From assembly GCA_023252015.1 (NCBI GenBank), contig JAHEXS010000053.1, positions 1 to 7,277 of the forward strand: a stretch of 7,277 bases of DNA. Reading direction: 5' to 3'. This stretch comes from Candidatus Nitrosotenuis sp. Its GTDB lineage: Archaea; Thermoproteota; Nitrososphaeria; Nitrososphaerales; Nitrosopumilaceae. The notes below the pieces were generated by a model that was given only the letters and a program-made list of their open reading frames with translations, was not told the DNA's origin and ran no database searches. Position 1 is the stretch's first letter, and each line of letters starts with the position of its first letter. The translations under genes were made by a program, and so were the position numbers. Positions 4,761 to 7,277 of the stretch are shown in pieces.

Positions 4761-7277
4761 TCCACTGAGATTCGAATTTTTTGACCATCGATGTCGTCGT
4801 CTTTGTAATTTTTACCAATTCCTGCAAAGTCGATCTGTTTTACTCTGACCAAAAAAGCAAGATCTGATGATTTCTCTTTTACCATTTCAAGTGATTCCTC
4901 ATCGAGGTCAAGTATTGACGCTGTCTGCAAAATGTCTGTTGGGTTGTATCCTCTTTCCTTTCGTAGTGTTTGCAGTCTTCTTGCAAGATCTTTTACTAGT
5001 CCCCTTGACATCATCTCTCTGTTTCGTATCGTTGAAATAAAGACGATGAGGCCGTCTCTTTTTGAATATGCGAATCCTTCTTGCGCGTCAAAGTCAACTA
5101 CAAAATCTTCTTTGTCCAGCGTTATCTTGGCTGGACCAACATCAAACGTGTAGGATCCATTTGACAGCAATTCTGATATGATGTCTTCTGGCTTCGTGTC
5201 TGCGAATTTTGAAAGAAGTAATCCCATGTGTTGTTTTGCCTTTGGCCCTATCTTCTTTCTGTCCATTTCTATGATTGGCCTTACTGGAAGGCCGGTTTTC
5301 TGCATTTCATCAAGCAGTTCCAGACCTTCTTTATTTTCAAGCTCCCCAATTTTGAATTTTTCAACATTTATCTGAGACAAAAGAAGATCAGAGAGTCTTT
5401 CGATTTTGGGCTTCTGTGATTTTTTGACACAGATTATTGCCTCGTTCAGCGGCCACCTTCGTTTTAGCTTGGCTTTCATTCTCGCAGCAGCGGAAACTGA
5501 CACTGACTCCTTCATCAGATCAAATGATTCCTCGATTGGCTCATTGATTAGGCCTTGCTGGTATTGTGGCCACTTGTTCAAAAGAACACTGTTCTGATCA
5601 AATGTTGTAAGGTACAGATATTCACTGGTATAAGGGCACAGTGGGTGCATTAGAATATCTAGTGTTTTGAGTATTTCATATAATACTGCATAAATTGCAA
5701 ATCTTCTTTCATTTGAGCCGTCTTCTTCCCAGAGCTCAGCTTTTGTGATTGGTATGTATATCTGACTCAGAGAATTTATGATGAAATCCTCTAATGCTCT
5801 TGCAGATTCATGGAACTTGCACTTGTCGTTGTTTTCTTCTACTTGTATGATGAGTTTTTGTAATTTGGATAGTAACCAAATGTCTGGGGGATGAAGCAGT
5901 CCCTTACTTTGAACGGACTGGATGGGTGTGGCACCACCGTCAAATTTATCATATTCGCTATTTTGTTTGAAATACAGGTGAATGTGATATAGCGTATTTA
6001 GAATCTGATATGGTCTTGACATCATCTCGTCGGTACTGAAGTTGAGCGGTTCAATCGGACTTGATTTCCACATAAAGTAAAATCTTATCAAATCCACCGG
6101 ATACTTTGTAAGCATTTCTTCTGCATCCATTACATTCCCAAGACTCTTGCTCATCTTGTTGCCATTTTTATCCAAAACGTGACCCTGAAACAAAAATGAT
6201 CTAAATGGAGCAATTGGTTTGTTATTCAAAATCACGTTCTCAATCAAAAGAGTATATGCCCAACCCCGCGTCTGGTCTATTCCCTCAGTTAGAAATTGCG
6301 CAGGTATTCCGGACGAATATTCGTCGTCTGTTAGGGACGAATATGGTGCAGAGCCGCTGTTGTGCCAAGTATCTAAAACAAATTTTTCTCTTTCCATGCT
6401 GGCGCTGCATTTTTTACACTTGATTACGACTCTGTCAATCCATGGCCTGTGAAGCTCAAAGTTTGGACCATCTGGCAATTCTATCGCTGAATCAATTATT
6501 TCTTTTCTTGAAAAAAGCCTCTCAATATGACCGCATTTTTTGCAATTCCAGATTGGTAGCGGGCAGCCCCAAAACCTCTCGCGGGAAATACACCACGGGT
6601 GTTTTTCCTTTATTATGCCTAAAAATCGGTTTTTTGGCTGCTCAAAAAAGTATTCTACATTTTCTGCTGCCTGTATTGCTTTATCGCCTAGCCTGTCTAG
6701 CATGTAAAAGAATTCCCTTCTTGCAAGCCAAACAATTGGATGCTGCGACCTCCAGCAAAGTGGATACTTGTGCTTGATTTTGCCAATTCTGACAAGCGCG
6801 CCAGCATCCTTGACGTCCTCTACAATTACCCTGTCTGCATCACGAACAAAAAGATTGGCATACTTTCCAGCATCTTCTGTAAACTTTACTTCATCGTTAA
6901 TCGGATTGAAAATTGGCGCATTTCTCTTTCTGGCAATCTCATAGTCTTCTTCGCCGTTTGCCGGTGACAAATGCACAATCCCGCTTCCAGTGTTTGCATC
7001 AACAAAGGATTCTGCAACAACAACATGAATTGCGGGGTCTCTTGCCAAATCCCTCAACTTTGGAATTTTATCCAATAGTGGGTGAGCGTATTTTTTCCCC
7101 TCAAACTCTGAACCCTTGAGCGTTTTTATTATCTCGTAATTTTCTATTTTTACTTCTTTCATGAACTCGTCTAGTCTTTTTTCGCCGACAACCCAAGTTT
7201 CATTTTCTACTTTGACATAATGATAATTCTCTTCTGGATTTAGGCCGACCATTGCGTCTGTTATCAAAGTAAATGGC
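4757..7277 (-). CDS. ileS: Isoleucyl-tRNA synthetase, C-terminal about four fifths (5' end outside window)
   Basis: This class I aminoacyl-tRNA synthetase charges tRNA-Ile. The frame stays open to the window edge, reading PFTLITDAMV there, so the TTG at 7267-7265 is not a start; the catalytic HIGH motif is outside. Numbering from that leucine, 836 residues are visible, and with the missing N-terminus about 1050 are expected. The editing (CP1) domain shows GSGIVHLSPANGEEDYEIA (94-112), where H99 and D108 align with E. coli H333 and D342. WCISRERFWGCPLPIW (225-240) is typical. A zinc site is formed by CKKC (242-245) and CKKC (284-287). DTWHNSGSAPYSS (299-311), TEGIDQTRGWAYTLL (327-341) and the catalytic loop KMSKSLGN (371-378) follow, then the anticodon-binding helices. 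The C-terminal DLARRLQTLRKERGYNPTD segment is typical of IleS. Valyl-tRNA synthetase was considered, but these motifs fit IleS better. It is transcribed toward the 109-residue gene, 56 bases away. Confidence 0.95.
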   Translation of the reverse strand, partial: PFTLITDAMVGLNPEENYHYVKVENETWVVGEKRLDEFMKEVKIENYEIIKTLKGSEFEGKKYAHPLLDKIPKLRDLARDPAIHVVVAESFVDANTGSGIVHLSPANGEEDYEIARKRNAPIFNPINDEVKFTEDAGKYANLFVRDADRVIVEDVKDAGALVRIGKIKHKYPLCWRSQHPIVWLARREFFYMLDRLGDKAIQAAENVEYFFEQPKNRFLGIIKEKHPWCISRERFWGCPLPIWNCKKCGHIERLFSRKEIIDSAIELPDGPNFELHRPWIDRVVIKCKKCSASMEREKFVLDTWHNSGSAPYSSLTDDEYSSGIPAQFLTEGIDQTRGWAYTLLIENVILNNKPIAPFRSFLFQGHVLDKNGNKMSKSLGNVMDAEEMLTKYPVDLIRFYFMWKSSPIEPLNFSTDEMMSRPYQILNTLYHIHLYFKQNSEYDKFDGGATPIQSVQSKGLLHPPDIWLLSKLQKLIIQVEENNDKCKFHESARALEDFIINSLSQIYIPITKAELWEEDGSNERRFAIYAVLYEILKTLDILMHPLCPYTSEYLYLTTFDQNSVLLNKWPQYQQGLINEPIEESFDLMKESVSVSAAARMKAKLKRRWPLNEAIICVKKSQKPKIERLSDLLLSQINVEKFKIGELENKEGLELLDEMQKTGLPVRPIIEMDRKKIGPKAKQHMGLLLSKFADTKPEDIISELLSNGSYTFDVGPAKITLDKEDFVVDFDAQEGFAYSKRDGLIVFISTIRNREMMSRGLVKDLARRLQTLRKERGYNPTDILQTASILDLDEESLEMVKEKSSDLAFLVRVKQIDFAGIGKNYKDDDIDGQKIRISVE

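Noticed and set aside
4579..4827. Minus-strand 82-residue frame bridging the ileS end and the 109-residue gene
   Set aside because: It overlaps both genes out of frame and is composed of basic residues with no start signal.
6442..6777. Plus-strand 111-residue frame opposite ileS
   Set aside because: It sits opposite the conserved catalytic region of IleS and shows no start signal or recognisable protein features.
7265..7267. TTG as a start codon of ileS
   Set aside because: The frame continues upstream in conserved IleS editing-domain sequence to the window edge, and 836 residues would lack the HIGH motif.

Overview
The window looks like chromosomal DNA from a mesophilic archaeon, most likely a member of the Nitrososphaerota (Thaumarchaeota), the ammonia-oxidising archaea. 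The reasons are a stand-alone zinc-ribbon ribosomal protein L40e, an archaeal-style isoleucyl-tRNA synthetase, TATA-like boxes placed about 25 bases before start codons that have no ribosome binding site, and moderately AT-rich DNA (about 40% GC judged by eye on a few lines). The phylum assignment comes from recognising these protein sequences and was not computed. The genus is not determined.

Layout on the plus strand: positions 1-959 hold the 3' end of a signalling gene. Its reading frame is open to the window edge and begins with the hairpin tip of a methyl-accepting chemotaxis protein (MCP) signalling domain, followed by a double Cache sensor domain with no membrane segment between them. 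A 160-base gap with a TATA-like box then leads to a TerC/Alx-family membrane protein (1120-2073), probably a metal ion transporter.

Layout on the minus strand, read right to left: a 5'-truncated ileS (7277-4757) ends in a possible small hairpin plus T tract. An unrecognised 109-residue gene (4700-4371) follows with its own apparent leaderless promoter. Next comes sucC (4334-3222), also apparently leaderless. sucD overlaps the end of sucC by 8 bases, starts at GTG and has a strong GGAGGT ribosome binding site. Finally the short gene for ribosomal protein L40e (2278-2111) lies 27 bases after sucD with its own GGAG site. sucC-sucD-L40e reads as one operon, converging on terC across 37 bases.

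How the genes fit together: SucCD interconverts succinyl-CoA and succinate at the TCA cycle. In ammonia-oxidising archaea this would draw on the same succinyl-CoA pool as the 3-hydroxypropionate/4-hydroxybutyrate carbon-fixation cycle. IleS and L40e serve translation. TerC and the MCP/Cache protein are independent membrane and sensory functions. Most of the window is ordinary housekeeping sequence. The most unusual item is the reversed-order MCP-Cache protein at the left edge, which is easy to miss because the first ATG in the window lies inside the gene. I see no mobile element, CRISPR array, tRNA or rRNA.
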